Source: Aquipseudomonas alcaligenes
GTDB taxonomy: Bacteria > Pseudomonadota > Gammaproteobacteria > Pseudomonadales > Pseudomonadaceae
Length of the DNA: 64,000 nucleotides
Direction of reading: 5' to 3'
NCBI RefSeq assembly: GCF_003205495.1
Contig: NZ_QJRX01000009.1
Location: forward strand, 153,980-217,979
Shown: piece after piece, positions 1-10,787 of the stretch
How the letters are laid out: the number at the start of each line of letters is the position of its first letter
Numbering within the stretch: the stretch's first letter is position 1
Translations under genes and position numbers: made by a program
The notes under the pieces: generated by a model
The model's input: only the letters and a program-made list of their open reading frames with translations
Told to the model about the DNA's origin: nothing
The model's database searches: none

Positions 1-1
1 C

Positions 2-532
2 GACTCGATTCTCATCGACGGCTTCTCCGGTGGTGGTGCAACTCCTACCATCACTGCCTATAACTTCGACGGCGATACTGCCCTTGGCGCTGCAGGAACT
101 ATCTCTGCCGCTGGCGGTGGTGCTCGTGTAGATGGCCGCGTACGTGTCGAGTCTCCGGATGCCTTCCAGTTGACCGGCTTGGCCGCCAACCTGGGCACCG
201 ACGGTTTCAGCTCGCTGAACGCAGTGGCTGATGTGGATATCAGCACCCAAGTCGGTGCTCAGAAGGCTCTTGGTGTGATCAGTGGTGCACTGTCCAATAT
301 CGACAGCCAGCGTGCCCAGCTCGGTGCTGTGCAGAACCGCTTCGAGAACACCATCTCGAACCTGCAGAACATCTCCGAGAACGCCTCTGCCGCTCGCAGC
401 CGGATCCGCGACACCGACTTCGCTGCCGAAACCTCGGAACTGACCAAGAATCAGATCCTGCAGCAGGCCGGTACCGCAATCCTGGCCCAGGCCAACCAGC
501 TGCCGCAGGCTGTGCTCAGTCTGCTCGGCTAA
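2..532 (+). CDS. fliC: Flagellin, C-terminal part (5' end outside window)
   Basis: The reading frame is open from the left edge and ends at TAA 530-532, giving about 176 residues of the flagellin C terminus. The last ~90 residues carry the conserved D0/D1 helices: the stretch from VDISTQVGAQKALGVIS through LSNIDSQRAQLGAVQNRFENT to the terminal LPQAVLSLLG is typical of bacterial flagellins. The first ~60 residues are Gly/Ala/Thr-rich and belong to the variable surface-exposed region. Flagellin is exported through the flagellar type III system and polymerises into the filament. Its neighbours flaG and fliD lie just downstream, as in other pseudomonads. Its promoter is not in the window. Confidence 0.95.
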   Translation, partial: DSILIDGFSGGGATPTITAYNFDGDTALGAAGTISAAGGGARVDGRVRVESPDAFQLTGLAANLGTDGFSSLNAVADVDISTQVGAQKALGVISGALSNIDSQRAQLGAVQNRFENTISNLQNISENASAARSRIRDTDFAAETSELTKNQILQQAGTAILAQANQLPQAVLSLLG

Positions 533-550
533 GGTCAGAAGCGCTAGACT

Positions 551-581
551 GCGGGGAGAAGGGCTTGGCTCTTCTCCCCGC
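551..581 (+). terminator. Hairpin after flagellin gene
   Basis: A perfect 11-bp inverted repeat (GCGGGGAGAAG / CTTCTCCCCGC) with a 9-nt loop starts 18 nt after the flagellin stop. The stem is strong but no T-tract follows it, so it may act as a partial terminator or as a 3'-end stabiliser of the abundant flagellin mRNA, with some read-through into flaG. Confidence 0.7.
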
Positions 582-604
582 TACCTCATTGTGAGGAGAA
601 ATTT

Positions 605-985
605 ATGGACGTCGGCTCAATCAAGAATTCGCTGAATCCGGTACAGCAGGTGACAGGGCGCTCTGCTCCAGCCGAGGTGCCGCGCAATCAGCAGATCGAC
701 GTCGCCCCCGGCGGCGACGAGCAGGCGGCAAAGGCAGCTACCGACGAGGCTCGGGATGTCTCCCGCGAACAGGTCGAATCCGCGGTCTCGACCATTCAGG
801 AGTTTGTCCAGTCGGTGCGCCGCAATGTCAATTTCTCGGTGGAAGACAGTTCCGGGCGTGTCGTGGTCAAGGTGACCGATGCATCTTCGGGCGATGTGAT
901 TCGCCAGATTCCCTCCGAAGAAGCTTTGCAGTTGGCAGAAAGCCTGGACGAGGTGCGCAGCCTCCTGTTCAAGGCCGAAGCCTGA
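605..985 (+). CDS. flaG: FlaG family flagellar protein
   Basis: This 126-residue protein has a low-complexity N-terminal half and a conserved C-terminal half: FSVEDSSGRVVVKVTDASSG followed by VIRQIPSEEALQLAESL is the FlaG family hallmark. FlaG proteins influence filament length and sit between flagellin and fliD in pseudomonads and other polar flagellates. The ATG at 605 is preceded by a good ribosome-binding site (TGAGGAG, 592-598). It is probably read partly by read-through from the flagellin promoter, since only the hairpin at 551-581 separates the two. Confidence 0.92.
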   Translation: MDVGSIKNSLNPVQQVTGRSAPAEVPRNQQIDVAPGGDEQAAKAATDEARDVSREQVESAVSTIQEFVQSVRRNVNFSVEDSSGRVVVKVTDASSGDVIRQIPSEEALQLAESLDEVRSLLFKAEA

Positions 986-995
986 CAGACGAGGT

Positions 996-1011
996 TGGCA
1001 CGACATTTGAC
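996..1011 (+). promoter_or_regulatory. Possible sigma-54 promoter upstream of fliD
   Basis: TGGCACG (996-1002) is a perfect -24 element. At the correct distance the -12 region reads TTGAC instead of TTGC, so one invariant base is off. Position (about 50 nt before the fliD start) and the known RpoN/FleQ control of fliD in P. aeruginosa support it; the mismatched -12 base keeps confidence moderate. Confidence 0.45.
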
Positions 1012-1061
1012 TGTTAAGTGCTTGCAAGGCGTTGATTGTCATATTTTTGGCGAGGTGAGAC

Positions 1062-2819
1062 ATGGCTGGAATACTGGGCGTCGGATCGGGTATCGATATC
1101 GACAGCATAGTGACCGCACTGGTCAATGCAGAGCGGGCTCCGAAGACCCAGCAGCTTGATCGCCTGGAGAAGGCCACCACCTCGCGCTTCTCTGCTCTGG
1201 GGACCCTCAAGGGATCGCTGAGCGGCCTACAGACTGCCATCCAGAATCTTAACAAGCCCTCGTTGTTCACCAACCGTACCGCTTCGTCGAGTAGCACTAG
1301 TGTGCTTACGGCAAAGGCAGACGCCGATGCTGTGGCGGGTAAGTACAGTGTTCAGGTTCAGCAGCTTGCGACCAGCAGCAAGGTTGGTTTGCAGTCGGTT
1401 TCCACTGATGCGTCTACCAGGTTCAGCAGTGGCACCCTGACTATCTCCACTGGCTCGACGAATTTTGAAGTCGATATCACGTCCGCCAATAACAGCCTTG
1501 CCGGTGTTCGTGATGCCATCAATGCTGCCGGGAAGGATAAAGGGGTTACAGCTACCATCGTTACCGACTCATCCGGATCCCGTCTGGTGCTGAGCTCCAA
1601 CAAGTCGGGCGAGGGTAATGACATCAAGGTGGCGGTAAGCGAGGATGGGGTCACCACTGGTACTGTGGCCCTTACCACCCAGGCTTTCCAGCCTTCGGCC
1701 AGCTTGTCTCTTCCCGCCTTTGCCGGTGGTCCCACCTCTACTTTCCAACCCGGCAACTTGGCGATTTCGGCTGGCAGCGTCGATCTTGATATCGCTGTGG
1801 CTGATGGCGATTCCCTGGAAGATATTCGCGACGCAATCAACACTGCCGGTGCCGGGCAGGGTGTCTCTGCTAGCATCGAAACCGATGCTTCGGGCGCTCG
1901 CCTGGTACTCAGCTCCACCAATGGAACGGCGCTGACTGCTGCTGCTACATCTTCCGGTGTTGGCAGTGGCAGCAATGCTCTCACCAGTCTCAATCCGGCA
2001 AGTGGGGTTACGGCTACTTCTGCTGGCCCGAACTCCACCACTGGGGCCGCAGGAGTTATCAGCAAAGCTCAATCCGCCGTCCTGTTCGTTGATGGTCTCA
2101 GGGTTGAAAGCAGCAGCAACTCGGTAAGCTCGGCCATTGATGGGGTCACCCTCAATCTGGCTGGCGTGCAAAGCAGTGCAGACCTGGCTGCAGGTAAGAC
2201 GGTCGATATCACCATCGGGGTCGACAGGGGCTCGGTCAAAACCAATATCCAGAAGTTCGTCGATGCCTACAACGGCTTGATCAATACTGCTGCGCAGCAG
2301 ACTGCGGTGGTTCAGGTGGGCGAGGGAAAAAATCCGGTCACCGGCGCCTTGGTTGGCGATGCGACTGTGCGCGGACTGCTCTCGGGGTTGCGTAGCGAAC
2401 TGGTGAAAATGACTGGGAGCGAGGGGACTAGGGCTCTCGCCGAACTGGGCATCACGACCCAGAAAGACGGCACCCTGAAAATCGATGACACCAAGCTAAG
2501 TTCCGCGCTCGATAAGGATTTTGAGGCCGTTGCCAATTACTTTACCGGTGACAATGGTCTGATGGTGCGGCTCGAGAAGAATGTGAGCGCCTATCTCAAG
2601 ACAGACGGTGTGTTTGATCAGCGTACCCAGGCTCTGCAGAGTACCCTGTCCAATATCGATGACCAGCGCGAGGCTCTGGACCTGCGTATCGCCAAGGTCC
2701 AGGAGCGCCTGGTTGCTCAGTACAGTGCGATGGACCAGTTGGTTGCGCGTCTGCAGAAGACCAGCGAGAGCCTGACCAACCAGCTGGCCAGTCTGCCCGG
2801 TTTCGTGAAGAAGGATTGA
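1062..2819 (+). CDS. fliD: Flagellar filament cap protein FliD
   Basis: A 585-residue hook-associated protein 2 that caps the growing filament and folds exported flagellin. The N terminus ([20 protein letters not shown]) and the C-terminal coiled coil (around [20 protein letters not shown], ending [15 protein letters not shown]) are typical. It is longer than the roughly 450-475 residues common in Pseudomonas because the central variable part contains a tandem-type duplication: residues about 123-183 and 230-288 share the pattern ISxGS, IRDAIN, A(G/A)xxxGV, TDxSGxRLVLSS. The central part is also richer in A/T and Ser/Thr than the neighbouring genes, as expected for a surface-exposed, fast-evolving region. 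The stop overlaps the start region of fliS. Confidence 0.96.
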   Translation: MAGILGVGSGIDIDSIVTALVNAERAPKTQQLDRLEKATTSRFSALGTLKGSLSGLQTAIQNLNKPSLFTNRTASSSSTSVLTAKADADAVAGKYSVQVQQLATSSKVGLQSVSTDASTRFSSGTLTISTGSTNFEVDITSANNSLAGVRDAINAAGKDKGVTATIVTDSSGSRLVLSSNKSGEGNDIKVAVSEDGVTTGTVALTTQAFQPSASLSLPAFAGGPTSTFQPGNLAISAGSVDLDIAVADGDSLEDIRDAINTAGAGQGVSASIETDASGARLVLSSTNGTALTAAATSSGVGSGSNALTSLNPASGVTATSAGPNSTTGAAGVISKAQSAVLFVDGLRVESSSNSVSSAIDGVTLNLAGVQSSADLAAGKTVDITIGVDRGSVKTNIQKFVDAYNGLINTAAQQTAVVQVGEGKNPVTGALVGDATVRGLLSGLRSELVKMTGSEGTRALAELGITTQKDGTLKIDDTKLSSALDKDFEAVANYFTGDNGLMVRLEKNVSAYLKTDGVFDQRTQALQSTLSNIDDQREALDLRIAKVQERLVAQYSAMDQLVARLQKTSESLTNQLASLPGFVKKD

Positions 2820-2821
2820 TG

Positions 2822-3217
2822 ATGAGCAAGAAACCCATCGATACCTACAAGCAGGTCAAGACCGCTCAGGAAGTCAGCCCGTACCGTGCCGTGCAAATGC
2901 TTCTGGACGGCGCCCTGGAGCGCGTTCTGCTGGCACGCCAGGCTCAACTGGAAGGGGATATAGAGATCCGTGGCCTGGCCGTGGGCAGCACCATCACCAT
3001 CCTCGGTGTGCTGCAGTCCAGCCTGGACAAGCAGCTGGGCGGGGAAATCGCCGAGAACCTCGATGCGCTCTACGACTACATGACCCGGCGCCTGGCAGGC
3101 GTTGCGCTGGACGACACGCCGCGCAGCCTGGACGAAGTACAGCAGCTGCTCAGCCAGATCAAGTCCGCCTGGGACGCCATCGGTCCCGAGGTCGAGCCGG
3201 CTGCGGCGGCGGAGTGA
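2822..3217 (+). CDS. fliS: Flagellar export chaperone FliS (copy 1)
   Basis: About 131 residues. FliS binds the flagellin C terminus in the cytoplasm and prevents premature polymerisation. Family features are the N-terminal [24 protein letters not shown] block and the [12 protein letters not shown] helix. TTG (2816), ATG (2819) and ATG (2822) are possible starts; the ATG at 2822 lies 6 nt after AAGGA (2811-2815) and is preferred, which places the ribosome-binding site inside the end of fliD and implies translational coupling. A second, distinct fliS follows. Confidence 0.93.
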   Translation: MSKKPIDTYKQVKTAQEVSPYRAVQMLLDGALERVLLARQAQLEGDIEIRGLAVGSTITILGVLQSSLDKQLGGEIAENLDALYDYMTRRLAGVALDDTPRSLDEVQQLLSQIKSAWDAIGPEVEPAAAAE

Positions 3218-3234
3218 TTCTTCCGTTTTGCCGC

Positions 3235-3261
3235 TAAAGCCGCGCCCGGGATTGCCGATAC
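3235..3261 (+). promoter_or_regulatory. FliA (sigma-28) promoter for second fliS
   Basis: TAAAGCCG (3235-3242), an 11-nt spacer and GCCGATAC (3254-3261) fit the sigma-28 consensus TAAAGTTT-N11-GCCGATAA with a correct spacer and an almost perfect -10. It lies 36 nt before the start of the second fliS and begins only 17 nt after the first fliS stop. Confidence 0.8.
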
Positions 3262-3296
3262 AAGGACAGTAGTCAGGCAATTTCAGCGGAGCGATC

Positions 3297-3677
3297 ATGA
3301 ACGCGATGGCGGCCCTCAAGCAGTACCAAACCGTCAACACCCAAGCTCAGGTAGCCGATGCCAGTCCGCATCGTCTGATCCAGATGCTGATGGAGGGCGG
3401 TCTCTCCCGTCTGGCCCAGGCCAAGGGCGCCATGCTGCACGGGCAGGCCGCACAGAAAGGCGAGCTGATCAGCAAGGCCATTGGTATCATCGGTGGCCTG
3501 CGCGAAGGGCTGGATCTGCAGCGCGGCGGCGAAGTGGCCGCCAACCTGGATCGTCTTTATGAATACATGGTGGTACGCCTGGTCGAGGCCAATGTCACCA
3601 ACGATGCGGCTATCCTCGACGAGGTCGCCGGCCTGTTGCGCAACGTCAAGTCCGGTTGGGATGCCATCAGCCACTGA
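3297..3677 (+). CDS. fliS: FliS paralogue (copy 2)
   Basis: 126 residues, clearly FliS family: YQTVNTQAQVADASPHRLIQ, then the LDRLYEYMVVRLVEANV helix and a VKSGWDAI ending that matches IKSAWDAI in copy 1. It is the more canonical of the two and matches the length of P. aeruginosa FliS. Copy 1 is more divergent. The gene has its own sigma-28 promoter, which would time it with late flagellin synthesis, while copy 1 is translationally tied to fliD. Whether the two have different clients (flagellin versus FliD or another cargo) cannot be told from sequence. Confidence 0.92.
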   Translation: MNAMAALKQYQTVNTQAQVADASPHRLIQMLMEGGLSRLAQAKGAMLHGQAAQKGELISKAIGIIGGLREGLDLQRGGEVAANLDRLYEYMVVRLVEANVTNDAAILDEVAGLLRNVKSGWDAISH

Positions 3678-3700
3678 TGGGCCAGCAGAAGGGGAATACC

Positions 3701-3997
3701 ATGAGTTCGTCCGTCCAGCTCCTTGAAGCCACCGGAAGCGCCCTGCGCGATGCCCTGCAGCGTCGCGACTGGACCGCCATCGGTGAGCTGGATGCGCAGT
3801 GCCGCCAGGCCGTGGAAGAGGCCATGGTCGAAGCGGTGCGCGACGAGGGGCTGCTGCAGCAGCGCATGCATGAGCTGCTCGACCTCTACCGGGAACTGGT
3901 CGCCACCTGCCAGGCCGAGCAGCGTCGCCTGGCCGGGGAGCTGGTCCAGCTCAACCAGTCGCAGCAGGGCGCCAAGGTCTATCAGCTGTTCACCTGA
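3701..3997 (+). CDS. fliT: FliT-like flagellar chaperone (fleP position)
   Basis: A 98-residue, mostly helical cytoplasmic protein starting MSSSVQLLEATGSALRDA. The ATG at 3701 follows a good ribosome-binding site (AAGGGG, 3689-3694); an in-frame upstream ATG at 3656 lies inside fliS and is less likely. Size, helical content and position directly after fliS fit the small FliT-type chaperone, which in enterics binds FliD; the equivalent P. aeruginosa position is called fleP. Sequence conservation of this family is low, so the assignment depends mostly on context. Confidence 0.7.
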   Translation: MSSSVQLLEATGSALRDALQRRDWTAIGELDAQCRQAVEEAMVEAVRDEGLLQQRMHELLDLYRELVATCQAEQRRLAGELVQLNQSQQGAKVYQLFT

Positions 3998-4002
3998 GCC
4001 AG

Positions 4003-4023
4003 GCCTCCTTCCTGGAGGCTTTC
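4003..4023 (+). terminator. Terminator candidate after fliT-like gene
   Basis: A 6-bp stem GCCTCC / GGAGGC with a 5-nt loop, followed by TTT, begins 6 nt after the stop codon. It is short but well placed between the late chaperone genes and the separately controlled fleQ. Confidence 0.5.
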
Positions 4024-4085
4024 CCGGGCATCTACGGACTATTGCGGATGCCGTCGGGATTCATGGAAAAATCTACGCCATAAAA

Positions 4086-4114
4086 TTGACTCTTGTCTGA
4101 TTTTTGACTTTACT
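4086..4114 (+). promoter_or_regulatory. Sigma-70-type promoter upstream of fleQ
   Basis: TTGACT (4086-4091), a 17-nt spacer and TTTACT (4109-4114) lie in the only A/T-rich stretch before fleQ. A second TTGACT occurs at 4104-4109, 18 bp from the first. fleQ is known to be transcribed by the housekeeping sigma factor in P. aeruginosa, which fits. The leader to the fleQ start would be about 70 nt. Confidence 0.55.
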
Positions 4115-4191
4115 AGTGGCCAATTGCCGTTGTCGCTTGTGATTCCGCTCGGCGACCCCCTCTCCCAGCCCTCGAGCCAGAACAGAACAAG

Positions 4192-5667
<1,476 letters not shown>

Positions 5668-5693
5668 TCGGCCTCTCGTCTCGCCCAATTAAG

Positions 5694-5728
5694 CCGGAGC
5701 TTTGACGCAAGCTCCGGTTTTGTTTTTT
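5694..5728 (+). terminator. Rho-independent terminator of fleQ
   Basis: A 9-bp perfect stem CCGGAGCTT / AAGCTCCGG with a 6-nt loop is followed by a T-rich run (TTTTGTTTTTT). It closes the monocistronic fleQ unit. Confidence 0.93.
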
Positions 5729-5757
5729 AAGTTATTGAAAATAAAGAATTATTTTTT

Positions 5758-5773
5758 AGGCATGGGGATTGCT
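5758..5773 (+). promoter_or_regulatory. Sigma-54 promoter for fleSR
   Basis: AGGCATGGGGATTGCT has the invariant GG (5759-5760) and GC (5771-5772) at the required 12-bp spacing and matches the TGGCAC-N5-TTGCW consensus at all but two positions. It lies about 53 nt before the fleS start. In P. aeruginosa fleSR is an RpoN- and FleQ-dependent class II operon. The upstream DNA (5728-5757) is strongly A/T-rich. Confidence 0.82.
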
Positions 5774-5825
5774 AAGACTCTTCTGTCCGACCGTCTGCTG
5801 ACGGTTCGCCAGCCGAGAGAAGAGC

Positions 5826-7040
5826 ATGAGCCAAGCCGCCCCCCAGCCAGACATCCCTGACAGCAGCGCCGCAGCGCCGGTCGAGCAGGCCAGTCGCGCC
5901 AGCCTGGAACAGGCCTTCGCCCTGTTCAATCAGATGTCCACCCAGCTGAGCAGTTCCTACAGCATGCTGGAGGCGCGGGTGAACGAGCTCAAGGGGCAGC
6001 TGGCCCTGGTCAGTGCCCAGCGCATGCAGGAGCTGGCGGAGAAGGAGCGCCTGGCCAACCGGCTGCAGAGCCTGCTCGACCTGCTGCCCGGCGGTGTCAT
6101 CGTCATCGACGGCCAGGGCGTGGTGCGCGAAGCCAACCCGGTGGCCCGCAGCCTGCTCGGCAAGCCGCTGGTGGGCATGCTCTGGCGCGAGGTGATCGCG
6201 CGCAACTTCGCGCCGCGCGAGGACGACGGACACGAGATTTCCCTCAAGGACGGGCGCCGCCTGTCCATCGCCACCCGCTCCCTGCAGGGCGAGCCGGGGC
6301 AGCTGGTGCTGTTGACCGACCTGACGGAAACCCGGCGCCTGCAGGACCAGCTGGCCCGCCACGAGCGCCTGTCCGCCCTCGGCCGGATGGTCGCCTCGCT
6401 GGCCCACCAGATCCGCACGCCGCTGTCCGCCGCACTGCTCTATGCCAGCCACCTGTCCGAGCAAGAGCTGCCGTTCGCGCAGCAGCAGCGCTTCGCCGGG
6501 CGCATCAAGGAGCGCCTGCACGAGCTGGAGCACCAGGTGCGCGACATGCTGGTGTTCGCCCGCGGCGAGCTGCCGCTGCCCGATCGCATCGCTCCGAATG
6601 ACCTGTTCGATGCCCTGCGCGGTGCCGCCGAACCCCATGTGCTGGGTATGCAGGTGCGCTGGCAGTGCGACGCGCGTCTGGGCGAACTGCTGTGCAACCG
6701 CGACACCCTGGTCGGCACCGTGCTCAACCTGATCGAGAACGCCATCCAGGCCGGTGGCCGCGAGGCGCGCCTGAAGATTCACCTGTATGCGCGCGGCAAC
6801 AGCCTGCGCCTGTGCGTCAGCGACAACGGCCCGGGCATCGACCGCGCCACCCTGGCGCGCCTCGGCGAGCCGTTCTTCACCACCAAGACCACCGGTACCG
6901 GCCTCGGCCTCGCCGTGGTCAAGGCGGTGGTGCGTGCCCACCAGGGCGAACTGCGCCTGCGCTCGCGCGTCGGCCGCGGCACCAGCGCCACCCTCGTATT
7001 GCCGCTGATCACTGCGGCGCAACCGGATAATCAGGAGTAA
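5826..7040 (+). CDS. fleS: Flagellar sensor histidine kinase FleS
   Basis: 404 residues with no membrane segments, so a soluble kinase. Order: N-terminal helical part, a PAS domain (about 75-175, LLDLLPGGVIVIDGQGVVRE), the HisKA dimerisation helix with the phosphorylated His in MVASLAHQIRTPLSAALLYA, and the HATPase with N box NLIENAIQAGG, G1 box DNGPGI and G2 box GTGLGLAVVK. It phosphorylates FleR to switch on class III genes (basal body and hook). fleR follows after 4 nt. Confidence 0.96.
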   Translation: MSQAAPQPDIPDSSAAAPVEQASRASLEQAFALFNQMSTQLSSSYSMLEARVNELKGQLALVSAQRMQELAEKERLANRLQSLLDLLPGGVIVIDGQGVVREANPVARSLLGKPLVGMLWREVIARNFAPREDDGHEISLKDGRRLSIATRSLQGEPGQLVLLTDLTETRRLQDQLARHERLSALGRMVASLAHQIRTPLSAALLYASHLSEQELPFAQQQRFAGRIKERLHELEHQVRDMLVFARGELPLPDRIAPNDLFDALRGAAEPHVLGMQVRWQCDARLGELLCNRDTLVGTVLNLIENAIQAGGREARLKIHLYARGNSLRLCVSDNGPGIDRATLARLGEPFFTTKTTGTGLGLAVVKAVVRAHQGELRLRSRVGRGTSATLVLPLITAAQPDNQE

Positions 7041-7044
7041 GCCC

Positions 7045-8481
<1,437 letters not shown>

Positions 8482-8548
8482 TGGCCGCGATGGGGTGGGC
8501 CTGTGACCAACCCATCCCGTTCCGCGCAGGCTCACTTTTTCCCCTCTT

Positions 8549-8578
8549 GGCCCGCCACTGTGCGGGTCTTTGTTTTTT
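8549..8578 (+). terminator. Terminator of fleSR
   Basis: Stem CCCGC (8551-8555) / GCGGG (8562-8566), extended by a G-C pair and a G-T wobble at its base, with loop CACTGT and the T-rich tail TCTTTGTTTTTT. The last T of the tail is also the first base of the -24 element of the fliE promoter, so terminator and promoter share a base. Confidence 0.75.
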
Positions 8579-8593
8579 GGCACTGTGCTTGCA
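8578..8593 (+). promoter_or_regulatory. Sigma-54 promoter for the fliE operon
   Basis: TGGCACTGTGCTTGCA matches the TGGCAC-N5-TTGCA consensus perfectly, with GG/GC spacing of 12 bp. It lies 60 nt upstream of the fliE start and is expected to be driven by FleR and RpoN. Confidence 0.93.
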
Positions 8594-8652
8594 AATACCT
8601 CTGCAAAAGCCGCGCAGCGTCAAAAAACCGCGGCAGCTGGAGGAAGAAGGTC

Positions 8653-8985
8653 ATGAGCCAGGGTGTCGAATTCAATCGCCTGATGTTGGAAATGCGCTCC
8701 ATGCAGATGGAGGCCATGGCCAAGATCAAGCCCGTACAGGTTGCTGCTCCGGAGCCGGGTGCGCCAAGCTTCTCGGAGATGCTCGGCCAGGCGGTGAACA
8801 AGGTGAGCGAGACGCAGCAGGCCTCCAGCCAGCTGGCCACGGCCTTCGAGATGGGGCAGGGCGGTGTCGATATCACCGATGTGATGATCGCCTCGCAGAA
8901 GGCCAGTGTGTCTTTCCAGGCCATGACCCAGGTGCGTAACAAGCTGGTCCAGGCCTACCAAGACATCATGCAGATGCCGGTCTAA
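8653..8985 (+). CDS. fliE: Flagellar hook-basal body protein FliE
   Basis: 110 residues starting [20 protein letters not shown], the same N terminus as other Pseudomonas FliE proteins. The conserved C-terminal half is [20 protein letters not shown] ending in [10 protein letters not shown]. FliE joins the MS ring to the proximal rod and is among the first export substrates. The ATG at 8653 follows AGAAGG (8645-8650); the frame remains open upstream but the longer version would run through the sigma-54 promoter and is rejected. It is the first gene of the fliEFGHIJ operon. Confidence 0.96.
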   Translation: MSQGVEFNRLMLEMRSMQMEAMAKIKPVQVAAPEPGAPSFSEMLGQAVNKVSETQQASSQLATAFEMGQGGVDITDVMIASQKASVSFQAMTQVRNKLVQAYQDIMQMPV

Positions 8986-9002
8986 CGGGGCGGAGTTGAG
9001 TC

Positions 9003-10787
9003 ATGGCTGAAGCAGTCGCTGCAAACGTACCCGCCACCACCGGCGCCGAAGAGGCGAAGAAGCCGCTGTTCGGGCTGTCCTTCCTGGAAAACCTCTCCGA
9101 GATGTCCATGCTGCGCCAGATCGGCCTGCTGGTCGGCCTGGCCGCCAGCGTGGCGATCGGTTTCGCCGTGGTCCTGTGGTCGCAGCAGCCGGACTATAAG
9201 CCGCTGCTCGGCAACCTGGCCGGCATGGACAGCAACCAGGTGATGGAGGTGCTCAACGCCGCCGACATCGCCTACACCGTGGAGCCGAATTCCGGCGCCC
9301 TGCTGGTCAAGTCCGACGAGCTGGGCCGCGCGCGCATGAAGCTGGCCGCCGCCGGCGTAGCGCCCAGCGATGGCAACGTCGGCTTCGAGATCCTTGATCA
9401 GGAGCAGAGCCTGGGCACCAGCCAGTTCATGGAGGCCACCCGCTACCGCCGCGGCCTGGAAGGCGAGCTGGCGCGCACCATTTCCAGTCTGAACAACGTC
9501 AAGGGCGCCCGTGTGCACCTGGCCATCCCGAAGAGTTCGGTGTTCGTGCGCGACGAGCGCAAGCCGACCGCCTCGGTGCTGGTCGAGCTGTACCCGGGCC
9601 GCAGCCTGGAGCCGAGCCAGGTGATGGCGATCGTCAACCTGGTGGCCACCAGTGTGCCGGAGCTGACCAAGTCGCAGGTCACCGTGGTCGACCAGAAGGG
9701 CAACCTGCTGTCCGACCAGCAGGAGCTGTCCGAGCTGACCATGGCCGGCAAGCAGTTCGACTACACCCGGCGCATGGAAAGCTTGTTCACCCAGCGCGTG
9801 CACAACATCCTGCAGCCGGTGCTGGGCAACGGCCGCTACAAGGCCGAGGTGTCCGCCGACGTCGACTTCAGCGCGGTGGAATCCACCTCCGAGATGTTCA
9901 ACCCGGACCAGCCGGCCCTGCGCAGCGAGCAGCAGGTCAACGAACAGCGCTCCAGCAGCCTGCCGCCACAGGGTGTGCCGGGTGCTCTGAGCAACCAGCC
10001 GCCGGGCGCCGCCAGCGCTCCCGAGCAGGCTGCCGCCCAGCCGGCGCCGGCCGGCCCGGTCGCCCCCGGCCAGCCGCTGCTGGACGCCAACGGCCAGCAG
10101 ATCATGGACCCGGCCACCGGCCAGCCGATGCTGGCGCCGTACCCGGCCGACAAGCGCGAACAGTCCACCCGCAACTTCGAGCTGGACCGTTCGATCAGCT
10201 ACACCAAGCAGCAGCAGGGCCGCCTCAAGCGCCTGTCGGTGGCCGTGGTGCTGGACGACAAGGTCAGCATCAATGCCGAGACCGGCGAGGTCACCCGCAC
10301 CCCCTGGGGCGCCGAGGACCTGGCCCGCTTCACCCGCCTGGTGCAGGACTCGGTGGGCTTCGACGCCAGCCGTGGCGACAGCGTCAGCGTGATCAATGCG
10401 CCGTTCTCCGCCGAAACCGGCGAGGAAAGCATCGAAATCCCGTTCTACTCGCAACCCTGGTTCTGGGACATCGTCAAACAGGTACTGGGCGTGCTGTTCA
10501 TCCTGGTCCTGGTGTTCGGCGTGCTGCGCCCGGTGCTCAACAACATCACCGCCGGCGGCAAAGGCGCCGGCGCGGCCGGCGAGGGCGACGTCGAACTGGG
10601 CGACATGGGTGGCCTGGAGGGCGAGCTGGCGGCCGACCGGGTGAGCCTCGGCGGGCCGCAGAGCATCCTGCTGCCCAGCCCGTCCGAGGGGTATGATGCA
10701 CAACTGAACGCCATCAAGAGTCTGGTGGCAGAAGATCCGGGCCGTGTGGCCCAGGTAGTCAAAGAGTGGATCAACGCCGATGAGTGA
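9003..10787 (+). CDS. fliF: Flagellar MS-ring protein FliF
   Basis: 594 residues. Membrane segments lie at about 37-57 (IGLLVGLAASVAIGFAVVLW) and about 490-512 (VLGVLFILVLVFGVLRPVL), flanking the large periplasmic ring-building region with the YscJ/FliF domains and a Pro/Ala/Gln-rich insert (about 320-375). The C-terminal cytoplasmic tail binds FliG; its coding end overlaps the fliG start by 8 nt. Confidence 0.97.
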   Translation: MAEAVAANVPATTGAEEAKKPLFGLSFLENLSEMSMLRQIGLLVGLAASVAIGFAVVLWSQQPDYKPLLGNLAGMDSNQVMEVLNAADIAYTVEPNSGALLVKSDELGRARMKLAAAGVAPSDGNVGFEILDQEQSLGTSQFMEATRYRRGLEGELARTISSLNNVKGARVHLAIPKSSVFVRDERKPTASVLVELYPGRSLEPSQVMAIVNLVATSVPELTKSQVTVVDQKGNLLSDQQELSELTMAGKQFDYTRRMESLFTQRVHNILQPVLGNGRYKAEVSADVDFSAVESTSEMFNPDQPALRSEQQVNEQRSSSLPPQGVPGALSNQPPGAASAPEQAAAQPAPAGPVAPGQPLLDANGQQIMDPATGQPMLAPYPADKREQSTRNFELDRSISYTKQQQGRLKRLSVAVVLDDKVSINAETGEVTRTPWGAEDLARFTRLVQDSVGFDASRGDSVSVINAPFSAETGEESIEIPFYSQPWFWDIVKQVLGVLFILVLVFGVLRPVLNNITAGGKGAGAAGEGDVELGDMGGLEGELAADRVSLGGPQSILLPSPSEGYDAQLNAIKSLVAEDPGRVAQVVKEWINADE

